From: JAFGSI01 sp041287425 | GTDB lineage: Bacteria > Chloroflexota > Anaerolineae > Anaerolineales > Villigracilaceae | DNA length: 64,000 bases | NCBI GenBank assembly: GCA_041287425.1 | Contig: JBEULG010000027.1 | Coordinates: 124,001 to 188,000, forward strand | Direction of reading: 5' to 3' | Part shown: positions 10,101-17,705 of the stretch, piece after piece | Layout of the letters: each line of letters starts with the position of its first letter | How positions within the stretch are numbered: position 1 is the stretch's first letter | Position numbers and translations under genes: made by a program | Notes under the pieces: generated by a model | Database searches by the model: none | The model's input: the letters and a program-made list of their open reading frames with translations, nothing else | Told to the model about the DNA's origin: nothing

Positions 10101-10262
10101 GATGCCAAACGCAGCGATGGCCTGTCCCCGATTGACATAGAAAACCCACAGCGGAATGCCCTGCAAACCGGCAATGCCGGGGAGAAAACTCGCAAAGGGC
10201 CGCCTGGCGGCGTAGTCGGGTAAGATGAAACGATTCAGGCGGTCGAAGCCGGTCGAAGACAT
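7116..10262 (-). CDS. large GH94-clan oligoglucan phosphorylase (possible beta-1,3-glucan phosphorylase)
   Basis: A 1048-residue cytosolic protein with no signal peptide. The N-terminal half is a beta-sandwich with ASFLPGIAGLQGIPLWVFYV and NRGQAIAAFGI. The middle has HVYHVYSRKHGDLERDYN followed by QGNGNYRDINQNRRNDV, and the C-terminal part has helices typical of an (alpha/alpha)6 barrel. This architecture and length belong to the long phosphorylases related to GH94 (1,2-beta-oligoglucan phosphorylase and the GH149/GH161 beta-1,3-glucan phosphorylases). I cannot assign the exact family without a search. Its place next to a GH16 laminarinase-like gene and a disaccharide phosphorylase gene favours beta-1,3-oligoglucans. 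No clear Shine-Dalgarno sequence precedes the ATG; a TTCCG-N4-CGGAA inverted repeat lies about 10 bases upstream. Confidence 0.75.
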   Translation of the reverse strand: MSSTGFDRLNRFILPDYAARRPFASFLPGIAGLQGIPLWVFYVNRGQAIAAFGIESKDHPLMEFQPANRAYQSTSTLGFRTFLKGRRGGRDWYHEPFSPWGGQDAERTMFIGLNEVEIQETLPRLGLRVEALYFTLPGEPFAGLVRRLTIRNLNDTPLTVEALDGLPALMPWGVDNDGLKQLGRTIEAWMEVTGHEQGFPLYRLKASFRDTASVETIQAANYAVAFRGGEQLPVLVDPGVVFEGRTDLILPQPFCRSGLQAVMNAHQVTEGRTPCAFFASRFELSPREATTFYELYGYIAHPDLLTERVQTLRSADYFEQKLAEARSLTDDLTAAVYTQSASPLFDAYCRQTFLDNLMRGGFPLLLGGKHVYHVYSRKHGDLERDYNHFVLAPEFYSQGNGNYRDINQNRRNDVFFLPEAGEFNIRLFMSLIQADGYNPLVVEGTSFYLPPERAAQMLRRLGKSAVLENLLSRSFTPGQLFAAALQADLKCAPQDFLEQILASAEQQVEAEHGEGFWTDHWTYNLDLIDSFLAVFPDQKHALLFDSPPLPFFDNAVYVRPRRERFVLTEEGPRQLNAVEHDARKAALIASRSRDAHWARTEHGRGQVFRLPLFSKLVLLALLKFSALDPSGYGVQMEAGRPGWYDALNGLPALFGSSMPETFELLRLLDFLSQALIETPRPVELPVEALGLLGAIRAVLEQDAAPMRAWQRLSTALETYRAAVHWGFDGATEKVHLVRDLERMRLRLQSGIDRALAVCDGVPPTYFIHAVRDYALTGKTDSHGRPLLRVTAFEARALPLFLEGPVRWMKIAQAQEVGRLHDRLRAGELFDRQLGMYRVNASLADWPHSIGRARAFPPGWLENESIWLHMAFKYLLGLLRAGLYDEFFAGLKKGLPAFMDPAIYGRSPLENSSFIVSSAHPDESLHGNGFVARLSGSTAEFLSMWVMMTVGPQPFRLEDNRLVMDLRPALPGWLFRDDGRFSFRFLGKVDITYHNPSRRDTFGGLRMRQVVVRLRDGQSLTFPGGTVPAPYAQMVRTGQVLSIEAYFDA

Positions 10263-10312
10263 GAGAAATCCATTTCCGGGAACGGAATGAAAGACTGCAC
10301 GGCCAGAGAACC

Positions 10313-11512
10313 TCAGGCCTCCAGGGCCAGATTGATGCGCTGCGCCAGACCGTCAATACAGACTTCCAGAGCAGCCCGGAACTCTGACTCGGGGAGGCTA
10401 AAAAATTGCTGCCAAAGCGCCGGCAGGGCGTTGAAGAGGCGATCCTCGATCATGCCCCACACCCGGCTGGACGGGAAGGAGCGCCCCATCTGCATGGCCG
10501 CGCCCATTACACGATAGACCGGATGGCCGACAAAACGTTCCTGATTCAGAATATCGAGGCGGGCCGGCAAGGCAAAAGCAGGAAATAAATCTGTCGGAGG
10601 TCGTGCGCCCGCCAGAAATTCAACCAGCCGCCAAGCGGCTGCTTCGCGGCGGGTATGTTTCCAGATAACCAGGTGGAACCCGCCCACGAACGGAACCCCC
10701 GGCGGGACAGCGACCGCGAATTGCTCCTTGAGCGCCGCCTCTACGGATGGATAATTGAACATCCAGGGGCCGCTGATGGTCACTGCCGCCCGACCTTGCC
10801 AGAAAAGCGCATCCGAGTCCGACTCATCCAACTGGCGGGCCTGCGGCAGCAGGAATCGGCCCAGACGAAAGAAATTCAGCATGGCGGTCACGGCCTCGGG
10901 CGAATCGAAAGCCGCTTGCCGACCATCAGGGCTGAGAAAGTTGGCCCCCGCGGCCCAAATCCAGCCGGCCAGGATATGCAAAATGATGCGCGAGCGGGCG
11001 GTGGGCAAAGAGAGCGGAAGGTCGATTCCGCCTTCCTGAAGGGCTTGCAAGCACGCTTCTAACTCCGCCTGATTCGCAAACGCCTCTCGCGCAGCCAGCC
11101 CCAGACGGGCGAACAAATCCTTGCGATAATAAACCAGGCGAGTATCCGCCAGCCAGGGGATAGCCCATGAGGCCGTGCCGGCGGGCAACAAATCACCGGG
11201 GGCGCTGGCCGTTTTCCAGGCGGCCGGAAGAAAGGCAGTCTCGCCGCCCAAAGAATCGATTTCTGCCCGGCCGAAGGGGCGAAGAGCATTCATCGTCACC
11301 AGGTCCCGCACCCAGGTGCTGCCCACCTCCGAGAGGTCGGGGCCGTCGTTATAGAGGGCAATGTGCACCAGCCGAGACCAGGCTTCCTGCCAGGGAATGA
11401 TTTCCAGATTGACGCGCACATGATGAAGGCGCTCGAATTCCATCAAAATGGAACGCATCCGGCCGATTGCATCTGGGCCATGGTCAAAGATTGAGAAATC
11501 GATGGTCTCCAT
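10313..11512 (-). CDS. ABC-type sugar-binding protein (family 1) lacking a signal peptide
   Basis: A 399-residue protein with the fold of extracellular solute-binding family 1 (MalE-like), including WAIPWLADTRLVYYRKDLFARLGL and the late-domain helices. Unlike the first binding protein of this operon it begins METIDFSIFDHGPDAIGRMR, with no hydrophobic leader or lipobox. An in-frame stop codon (TAG at 11522-11524) lies just upstream, so a longer secreted form is not encoded. It may work in the cytoplasm, for example as a sugar sensor or carrier, or be a decayed paralogue. The reading frame is intact across its full length and is flanked by GH16 and phosphorylase genes of the same operon. Confidence 0.8.
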   Translation of the reverse strand: METIDFSIFDHGPDAIGRMRSILMEFERLHHVRVNLEIIPWQEAWSRLVHIALYNDGPDLSEVGSTWVRDLVTMNALRPFGRAEIDSLGGETAFLPAAWKTASAPGDLLPAGTASWAIPWLADTRLVYYRKDLFARLGLAAREAFANQAELEACLQALQEGGIDLPLSLPTARSRIILHILAGWIWAAGANFLSPDGRQAAFDSPEAVTAMLNFFRLGRFLLPQARQLDESDSDALFWQGRAAVTISGPWMFNYPSVEAALKEQFAVAVPPGVPFVGGFHLVIWKHTRREAAAWRLVEFLAGARPPTDLFPAFALPARLDILNQERFVGHPVYRVMGAAMQMGRSFPSSRVWGMIEDRLFNALPALWQQFFSLPESEFRAALEVCIDGLAQRINLALEA

Positions 11513-11570
11513 ACATCGCCTCTAGGGGACAGCGGGGTCAAACGGGTTCTTTTTTATATGGCTATGCGCA

Positions 11571-12734
11571 TCAAGGTTCGGTCGCACCGCAATTGCGCGC
11601 ATTGGCCGACTTATCATAGATCAGGCGAGGATGGCTCACATTGGTGACGCAGAAAGTCACCTGCCCAGACCGCGCGCTCGGATCGGAGACCAGCCGCACC
11701 GTCCCGGCCCCGTCCGTCACCGCCTCGGTTTCGCCATAGACGATGGCCCCAACCCAGCCGCCGGTCACACTGGCGCCCTCGACCGGCTCGCCGTCCTCGT
11801 CCACCACCGTGATTATCGCAACCGCCTGCCAGGTGCCGTCCTGGTTCTCGCGAGCCGAGACCGAAATCTCCCCCAGATGCATTGTCCTGAGCCGACCGGA
11901 ATCGGCGCCCCCCGCCTCGGAACGCTGATAGACGCGCACGTAATCTACCCGCAACGTTTGCGGGAAAACGGTCGTTTCATCCGGATAACCGGGCCAATTA
12001 CCGCCAACGGCCAGGTTGATGATAATGAAGAAGGGATGGTCGTAAACCCACTCGCCGGGGAGATCGTTGGGGGTGACGCGGAAATACAGTTCATCGTCCA
12101 GGTACCAGCGAATCTCGGCCGGATCCCATTCGATAGCATAGACGTGGAAATCCTCGTAAAGTGAACCGGGAGCGAGGCTGATACTGCCGCCTACTCCATT
12201 GCCGCCCGAATAGCCGGGCCCATGCACGGTGCCATAGATGCGGGTCGGTTCGCGGCCGATATGTTCCATGATGTCAATTTCACCGCAGGCCGGCCAACCG
12301 GTGGAATTGATATCTGAGCCAAGCATCCAGAAAGCCGGCCAGATGCCGTTGCCATACGGAAGTCGCATCCGCGCCTCGACGCGCCCATACGTCCAGGCAT
12401 ACAGCCCCTGGGTCTTGAGGCGGGCGGAAGTGTAGTCGCGCTGGAGGTATTCTTCCCGGCGCGCCTCGATGATCAGCATGCCATCCTCAATGCGGGCGTT
12501 TTCCGGGCGGTCGGTGTAGAACTGCCATTCATTGTTGCCCCAGCCATTGCCGCCGATATCGAACGTCCAATTCTCCGGGTTGATACTCTGGCCGTCGAAC
12601 TCGTCGTGCCAGACCAGGGTCCAGCCTGCGCGCTCCCATTCCGGAGGAGAGGCGGGACCGCAAGCGCTCAGGAGGAAGAGAAGAACTCCCCCAAGCCGAA
12701 TGAATTTGGTCAACGAAAGATGAAAGGAGGGCAT
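11571..12734 (-). CDS. GH16 endo-beta-1,3-glucanase (laminarinase-like) lipoprotein
   Basis: A 387-residue secreted lipoprotein. A hydrophobic leader ends in the lipobox LLSAC, after which the mature protein would be anchored in the membrane. The GH16 catalytic motif GEIDIMEHIG contains the ExDxxE triad, and the WGNNEWQFYTDRPENARIED segment is typical of beta-1,3-glucanases. The last 100 residues form an Ig-like domain (VTGGWVGAIVYGETEAVTDGAG) probably used for spacing or binding. The ATG at 12734 follows AAGGA at good spacing; upstream in-frame codons overlap the permease gene. It would cut laminarin or a similar beta-glucan outside the cell for the adjacent importer. Confidence 0.92.
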   Translation of the reverse strand: MPSFHLSLTKFIRLGGVLLFLLSACGPASPPEWERAGWTLVWHDEFDGQSINPENWTFDIGGNGWGNNEWQFYTDRPENARIEDGMLIIEARREEYLQRDYTSARLKTQGLYAWTYGRVEARMRLPYGNGIWPAFWMLGSDINSTGWPACGEIDIMEHIGREPTRIYGTVHGPGYSGGNGVGGSISLAPGSLYEDFHVYAIEWDPAEIRWYLDDELYFRVTPNDLPGEWVYDHPFFIIINLAVGGNWPGYPDETTVFPQTLRVDYVRVYQRSEAGGADSGRLRTMHLGEISVSARENQDGTWQAVAIITVVDEDGEPVEGASVTGGWVGAIVYGETEAVTDGAGTVRLVSDPSARSGQVTFCVTNVSHPRLIYDKSANARNCGATEP

Positions 12735-12768
12735 AGGGGAGTCCTTCACTCGAGGAGGAGAGAACGGT

Positions 12769-13845
12769 TTACTTTTCGACACCGGTGATTACCACACCCT
12801 GCATGAAAGCGCGCTGAGCAAAGAAGAACACCAAGACGGGAATCACTGCCGAGACCAGCGAGGCGGCCTGAATGAGATTGGTGGACTGCGAATACAGGTT
12901 GTTGAAAGCCGTCAGGCCAACAGTGATGGGGAATTTCTCCGGATGCCCCGCCAGGTAAATCAGCGGCCCAAAGAAATCGTTCCAGGCCCAAAAGAAGTGG
13001 AAGAGGGCAACTGCTGTAAGCGCCGAAGTGGATTGAGGAACGATGATTTGGAGAAAGATGCGAAAAGGCCCGGCGCCGTCAATCATGGCCGCCTCATCCA
13101 GGTCCCGCGGAATCGTCAGGAAAAACTGTCTCAACAGAAAGACGTTGGTCCCCCACGAGAAAAAGGCCGGCAAGATGAGCGGCAGCCAGGTGCCAATCAG
13201 GTTTAATTGGTTCCAGAAGAAGTAAGTAGGAATGAGCGTCACTGCGCCGGGTAAAATCACCGTGGAAAGCATCAGCATGAACAAGACGTTCTTCTTCGGG
13301 ATGCGGAAGCGCGCAAAGCCATAGGCCACCAGCGCGGCCGAGGTCACCGCTCCGACGGTCGTGATCGAAGCATACATAAAGGTGTTGCCGAGCAGACGGG
13401 GGAAATTGATAGTGTTCCACGCCTCGATGAAATTTCCCCACTGAAAGTCGGGTTCCCAGGCCCGGTCTAACGAGCGCCACGAGCCTTCCCATTCGATCAG
13501 GCCCGCCTCTGGGTTAGCAGGGTCGACGAAATAACTGAGCGTTCTCCCCTTTCGGACCAAGGCCCAGGGATGGATTTCATCGCCCACCGGCACAAGATAG
13601 ACATCGTAAGAGCGGCCTTCGTATTCATACTGGGCCTCGCTCGCCGGCCACCAGGGCGCGCCGACTTTGGAGAACTGGGAGTCGGTCTTCAGCGCCGTGA
13701 CGATACCGTACACCATCGGCATAAAGAAGAGAAACAGAATGGCCAACGCCAGGCCTGTCAGCAGAGCGGAATTGACCGCCGTGCGGACTTTACGCGTCAT
13801 AATCATTTTTCTGCCGTGATCGACAGTCAAAGTTTGTTCGGTCAT
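12769..13845 (-). CDS. CUT1 sugar ABC transporter permease, MalG type
   Basis: An inner-membrane subunit of 358 residues with about six membrane helices and the permease EAA loop (DEAAMIDGAGPFRIFLQIIVP). A long soluble loop of about 85 residues lies between helix 1 and helix 2, larger than in E. coli MalG. The start ATG at 13845 overlaps the stop of the preceding permease gene (ATGA) and has AGGAGAGGA upstream, so translation is coupled. It forms the transmembrane pore together with the MalF-type partner. No ATP-binding subunit is encoded in the locus, so a shared MsmK-like ATPase elsewhere must energise it. Confidence 0.93.
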   Translation of the reverse strand: MTEQTLTVDHGRKMIMTRKVRTAVNSALLTGLALAILFLFFMPMVYGIVTALKTDSQFSKVGAPWWPASEAQYEYEGRSYDVYLVPVGDEIHPWALVRKGRTLSYFVDPANPEAGLIEWEGSWRSLDRAWEPDFQWGNFIEAWNTINFPRLLGNTFMYASITTVGAVTSAALVAYGFARFRIPKKNVLFMLMLSTVILPGAVTLIPTYFFWNQLNLIGTWLPLILPAFFSWGTNVFLLRQFFLTIPRDLDEAAMIDGAGPFRIFLQIIVPQSTSALTAVALFHFFWAWNDFFGPLIYLAGHPEKFPITVGLTAFNNLYSQSTNLIQAASLVSAVIPVLVFFFAQRAFMQGVVITGVEK

Positions 13846-14825
13846 CGTTCCTCTCCTGCGTAATAGACCCAATATTTGGCAGTGCCGAAAAGGATGATGG
13901 TCAGGATCAAGGCGACCACGAACATCAGCCAGGCCAGAGTAGCCCCGTAACCCATATTGAAAAAGGTGAAGGATTGCTTATAGAAGTACACCATGTAAAA
14001 GCGAGTCATCCCTTCGGGAAAACCCGTTCCGCGGTTGAGAACGAAGGGCGCCAAGAAATATTGCAGGGCGCCGATCACCCCCAGCACCAACTGGTAGAAG
14101 ATGACCGGCGTTATCATCGGGATGGTAATCCGCACCAGACGCTGCAACCAGTTGGCGCCATCGATTTCTGCCGCTTCGTACAACTCGGTCGGCACCCCCT
14201 GCAAACCGGCCAAGAAAATGATCATCGCCGGGCCAACCCCCCATAAACCAAACATCGTATAAGCATAGTAAACCAGACGCGGATCCGCCAGCCAGCGCAG
14301 GCCATTCGTCCCCGTCGCCTGGATGCCCGTCAGGCGCTCAATGAGCACATTGATCCAGCCCGTCTGCTCGTTCAGAACACCGTTCCAAATCAAGACGGTT
14401 GCCACGAGCGGAATCATAGAGGGCAGATAAAAGAGGGTGCGAAAAACGTTCTTGCCAATCACATTCCTGGAGTTCAACAGAATAGCAATGAATAAGGCAA
14501 ACAGCAGGCTGATTGGCAACGAAATCGCCGCAAAGCGAAGCGTCCGGACGAACGAAAGGCGAACTTCGTCATCGAGGAAAAGCGCTCGCTGCCAGTTTTG
14601 AAATCCGATAAAGCGCGCCTGGTCGGGCACGGCCGGATTGAAATCCAGCAGAGAGAAATAGAATGACGCCAGCATCGGGAGAATATACAGAGCCAGGAAA
14701 CCAAAGATCCAAGGACTCAAGAACATCAAGCCCCAGCGCGCTTCTCGTTTCTGGAGAGAAGACATTTTGGAGCGCGGTTTTCCGGTTCCGACATTTCCCG
14801 TTCTCGATTTCATTAAAACTGTCAT
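13842..14825 (-). CDS. CUT1 sugar ABC transporter permease, MalF type
   Basis: A 327-residue inner-membrane protein with six predicted helices and the EAA loop in ELYEAAEIDGANWLQRLVRITIP. The start at 14825 follows AGGAGG at good spacing. Together with the MalG-type partner encoded immediately downstream it would pass oligosaccharides delivered by the lipoprotein binding protein encoded just upstream. A perfect 11-bp hairpin lies between this gene and the binding-protein gene and probably sets the expression ratio. Substrate is inferred from the GH16 and phosphorylase genes of the operon. Confidence 0.93.
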   Translation of the reverse strand: MTVLMKSRTGNVGTGKPRSKMSSLQKREARWGLMFLSPWIFGFLALYILPMLASFYFSLLDFNPAVPDQARFIGFQNWQRALFLDDEVRLSFVRTLRFAAISLPISLLFALFIAILLNSRNVIGKNVFRTLFYLPSMIPLVATVLIWNGVLNEQTGWINVLIERLTGIQATGTNGLRWLADPRLVYYAYTMFGLWGVGPAMIIFLAGLQGVPTELYEAAEIDGANWLQRLVRITIPMITPVIFYQLVLGVIGALQYFLAPFVLNRGTGFPEGMTRFYMVYFYKQSFTFFNMGYGATLAWLMFVVALILTIILFGTAKYWVYYAGEER

Positions 14826-14847
14826 GACCGCTCCTCCTGGTTGATTT

Positions 14848-14873
14848 CGGCCTGGCCCTTTCGGGCCAGGCCG
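14848..14873 (-). other. intercistronic hairpin between binding-protein and permease genes
   Basis: A perfect 11-bp stem (CGGCCTGGCCC pairing with GGGCCAGGCCG) with a TTTC loop. It lies 21 bases after the binding-protein gene and 22 bases before the MalF-type gene. No T tract follows, so it probably protects the upstream mRNA from 3' decay, giving more binding protein than permease. Confidence 0.75.
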
Positions 14874-14894
14874 ATCGGGTATGCATCTGACCAA

Positions 14895-16355
14895 TTATCT
14901 GCCGTTGGCGGCATCGAAGATCACCTGCAAGTCTGCCTGCAGCCGATCAATTTCGGCGTCCACATCCAGTCCAGGCGTATTGGCCAGATAGTTCCAGAAC
15001 TCATTGTAACGGTCGGTGGTCTCCTGGAAACTGGGCATCCAGCTCTCGTGGTTGGGATTGTCGGCATAAGCCATGCTGGCAACCACCACATCCCAGTTGA
15101 TATCCCGGCCGGGGAAGTTCGTCGCGCCATAATTCTCGAAGTAATCGTCCTGCAACGACAGGCGCGCCGGCATGCCGCCGTAGATGTTGAGCAATTGGCT
15201 GGCGACCTCCGGGCTGAGCAGGTAAGTCAGCACTTCGAACGCCTCTTCCGGATGCTGAGAGCCCTTCAAGATGCCGAAGGTGTCGGCGTGCATCTTGGAG
15301 GTCACAACGCCATTGTAAGAGGGCGTGGCAGCCAGGTTCCAGTCAAAATCGACATCGCCCAGCGCCCAGGGAGCGACATACCACATGTGCAGATGCACCA
15401 TCGCCAGGTTGCCCGAAGAGAACGGACCGCCAGGTCCTTGCAAGAAATCGGCGCCGCCGTAGGGGCCATTCGGGATGAAGTAATCAACCCACCAGCCATT
15501 ATACGTCCATCGCCAGGCCGCGCGCCAGTTTTCCGGAATCTGGGCGGTGACGCCATCCTCAGCCACCAGAGAACCCGGCCCGAAGAAGGTGCCGATGCCG
15601 CGCGGATCGGTCCACTGGTTCATGAAACCGAACTGGACGATGTTCTGATTGTCAAAATCGGGGCTGGTAGCATCATTGCCGTTGGCATCGACGGTCAGCC
15701 GCATGGCCACCTCGCGCAGCGTATCCATGTTCCATTCGGCCTCGGTGCCGTCCGGCCAGACATAGGGTTCACCATAATTGGCTGGCGGGTAATTCAGGCC
15801 GGCTTCATCAAACAGGTCTTTATTGTAGATGATGAAGGACGGGAAGATGGCAAAGGGGATGCCCAACTGGCCCTCTTCCTGAACATGGTAAAACTCAACC
15901 ATCGCCGGATCGAAGTCGCTCAAATCGTAATTGGTGGCATCGATGTAGGGTTGCAGGTCGAGCCAGGCGCCCTTGAAACTATCGCGGCCGCGAATCCCAA
16001 CCGGGCCGACGATGTCTGGAGCGTTGCCGGCAGCAATCTGAGTGGCGAGGGTGTCGTAGGCGACATCGTTGTCCACAATCTCGAGCACCAGCTCAATGTC
16101 ATCATGAGTGGCGTTAAACTGGTCAACGACCGCCTGTTGACCGGCAAATGTCCCCTCGTCTGAGCCAGCACCCAGACCGACGAACCAGCGAATCTGGACC
16201 GGCTCGGCCGCCGTTTCTTCGCCAGCGCCGCCGGTTTCGCCAGCGCCGCCGGTTTCGCCAGCGCCGCCGGTTTCGCCAGCGCCGCCACCACAGCCGACCA
16301 GAAGCAGGCTGCCGATCATCAGGGCTGACAGGATTTGAAACAGTTTGGTACGCAT
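14895..16355 (-). CDS. sugar ABC transporter substrate-binding lipoprotein
   Basis: A 486-residue extracellular binding protein of the family 1 type. The leader ends in the lipobox LLVGC, followed by a Gly/Ala/Glu/Thr linker made of tandem GAGETG units and then the bilobed binding domain. AGGAG lies upstream of the ATG at 16355. It would capture the sugar oligomers imported by the two permeases encoded directly downstream. A gap of 93 bases separates it from the regulator gene, with no operator copy seen there, so its main transcription probably comes from the promoter upstream of the regulator. Confidence 0.93.
   Translation of the reverse strand: MRTKLFQILSALMIGSLLLVGCGGGAGETGGAGETGGAGETGGAGEETAAEPVQIRWFVGLGAGSDEGTFAGQQAVVDQFNATHDDIELVLEIVDNDVAYDTLATQIAAGNAPDIVGPVGIRGRDSFKGAWLDLQPYIDATNYDLSDFDPAMVEFYHVQEEGQLGIPFAIFPSFIIYNKDLFDEAGLNYPPANYGEPYVWPDGTEAEWNMDTLREVAMRLTVDANGNDATSPDFDNQNIVQFGFMNQWTDPRGIGTFFGPGSLVAEDGVTAQIPENWRAAWRWTYNGWWVDYFIPNGPYGGADFLQGPGGPFSSGNLAMVHLHMWYVAPWALGDVDFDWNLAATPSYNGVVTSKMHADTFGILKGSQHPEEAFEVLTYLLSPEVASQLLNIYGGMPARLSLQDDYFENYGATNFPGRDINWDVVVASMAYADNPNHESWMPSFQETTDRYNEFWNYLANTPGLDVDAEIDRLQADLQVIFDAANGR
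16220..16286 (-). repeat. 18-bp in-frame tandem repeat in the binding-protein linker
   Basis: Three complete identical copies and one partial copy of an 18-bp unit (CGCCAGCGCCGCCGGTTT on the plus strand) encode the GAGETG hexapeptides just after the lipidated Cys. The copies are identical at nucleotide level, which suggests recent expansion by slippage. Length should vary between strains without changing the frame. Confidence 0.9.
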
Positions 16356-16448
16356 GGGATTTCTTCTCCTTTTGATGTGAGTGAATTACGGAAACGGCAA
16401 AATATGCCATTTCTCAATGCGGAGGGCGAAAAACGAAGTATCTGTTTC

Positions 16449-17465
16449 TTAATCACCTCCTTGTATGGAACCGCAAGAGGCACGCACGACCAATTCAGTT
16501 GGCAAAATCAAATGGCGCGTATGCGTTTCCGAGCGTTGCATCACATCCAACAACATTTGCATTGCCGACGCTCCCAATTTGACGATGGGCTGGCGCACGG
16601 TGGTCAAAGGTGGGTTGAACTGTGATGCCATAGGCATATCATCGTAGCCGACCAGGGCGATATCGTCTGGAATGCGCACATTCGCCTCGCGCAAAGCGCG
16701 CAGAGCCCCCATGGCCATTGTATCCGTAGCAACAAAGACGGCATCGGGCCGATGAGGCAACAACTTTTTCATTCCCAGATAACCGCTCAACTCACTAAAA
16801 TCCCCCTCGACGACCAGCGCCTGCTGAAGCGATTGTCCAAACGATTCCAGCGCCTCACAATACCCCTGATAACGATCGCGGCCGGCGATCATATTCAAAG
16901 GGCCGGTAATCGTCGCTACCCGCTGTCGTCCCAGGCGAAGTAAATGGCGGGTCGCCTCTCGTGCACCGTAAATGTTATCCACATCCACATAATTGACATC
17001 CAGCGTTGGATGACGCCCCACCAATACAAAAGGCTTATGACTCTCATGGAGAGCCAGGACGATAGGATCGTCTATGAGCATAGAAGATACAATGACGCCA
17101 TCCAACAAGCCGCCATAAAGAATTTGGCGGATGGTGCGGCGTTCTTGCATCGGCTCGGCCAGCCAGAGCATGACCGAATAATCGTTTGCGTTGCAAACGG
17201 AGGTCACGCCTTGAATCAATTGGGGAAAGTAGGGATCGGTGAAGATGGCGCTTACACCCGCCGGAATGACGAGGCCGATAATCCCCGTCCGACCAGCCGC
17301 CAGCCCGCGCGCGGCGATATTGGGCTGGAAATTAACCCGGCGGATGACTTCCTCGACCTTTTTACGGGTCTCCTCGTTGACATTTTCATCCCCATTGAGG
17401 ACTCGCGAGACCGTCGAGCGGGACACGGAAGCCATTTTGGCAATATCTTCGAGCGTAAGCGGCAT
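16449..17465 (-). CDS. LacI-family transcriptional regulator of the beta-glucan operon
   Basis: A 338-residue repressor. The N-terminal helix-turn-helix (LTLEDIAKMASVSRSTVSRVLNGDENVNEETR) and hinge helix are followed by a periplasmic-binding-like effector domain. The ATG at 17465 follows AGGAG at 6-base spacing; the longer frame upstream would run through the operator. Two palindromes of the TGGGAGCGCTCCCA type lie 12 and 65 bases upstream. The same 14-bp sequence is known as the operator of the cellobiose-responsive regulator CelR of Thermobifida. Autoregulation, with release by an imported oligosaccharide, is the likely mode. As first gene of the operon it would control itself and the uptake genes. 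Confidence 0.92.
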   Translation of the reverse strand: MPLTLEDIAKMASVSRSTVSRVLNGDENVNEETRKKVEEVIRRVNFQPNIAARGLAAGRTGIIGLVIPAGVSAIFTDPYFPQLIQGVTSVCNANDYSVMLWLAEPMQERRTIRQILYGGLLDGVIVSSMLIDDPIVLALHESHKPFVLVGRHPTLDVNYVDVDNIYGAREATRHLLRLGRQRVATITGPLNMIAGRDRYQGYCEALESFGQSLQQALVVEGDFSELSGYLGMKKLLPHRPDAVFVATDTMAMGALRALREANVRIPDDIALVGYDDMPMASQFNPPLTTVRQPIVKLGASAMQMLLDVMQRSETHTRHLILPTELVVRASCGSIQGGD

Positions 17466-17476
17466 CTGGTCTCCTA

Positions 17477-17490
17477 TGGGAGCGCTCCCA
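17477..17490. promoter_or_regulatory. LacI-family operator 1 (perfect palindrome)
   Basis: TGGGAGCGCTCCCA, a perfect 14-bp palindrome with a central CG, lies 11 bases upstream of the regulator start codon. It is identical to the published CelR operator consensus. Its place downstream of the promoter suits a road-block or looping role together with operator 2. Confidence 0.85.
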
Positions 17491-17529
17491 GACCCGCTCA
17501 AAAAAATGCTCCTTCTTGTTCTGCTTTAT

Positions 17530-17543
17530 TGGGAGCGCTCTCA
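17530..17543. promoter_or_regulatory. LacI-family operator 2 at the transcription start
   Basis: TGGGAGCGCTCTCA matches operator 1 at 13 of 14 positions. It lies about 5 bases downstream of the -10 box, so it covers the predicted transcription start. The distance between the two palindrome centres is 53 bases, close to five helical turns, which would put both on the same DNA face. Confidence 0.85.
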
Positions 17544-17548
17544 ATACC

Positions 17549-17576
17549 ATTATACAACCTATTTTCGAAAAGTCAA
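17549..17576 (-). promoter_or_regulatory. sigma-70 promoter of the beta-glucan operon
   Basis: On the minus strand TTGACT (17576-17571) and a perfect TATAAT (17554-17549) are separated by 16 bases. The predicted start falls within operator 2. This is the best-matching promoter in the window. Confidence 0.88.
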
Positions 17577-17705
17577 CCCCCTTTTCCAAATGTTTTTGCA
17601 AAAGCCGTCGGTACGCCCGCCCCAGGAAAGGAGAGGCCCCGAAGAAAACGCAACGCGCCCGGCGGTAAGGGCGCGAGGGTTCAGGGGGTGGTCCCTGAGA
17701 ACAGG

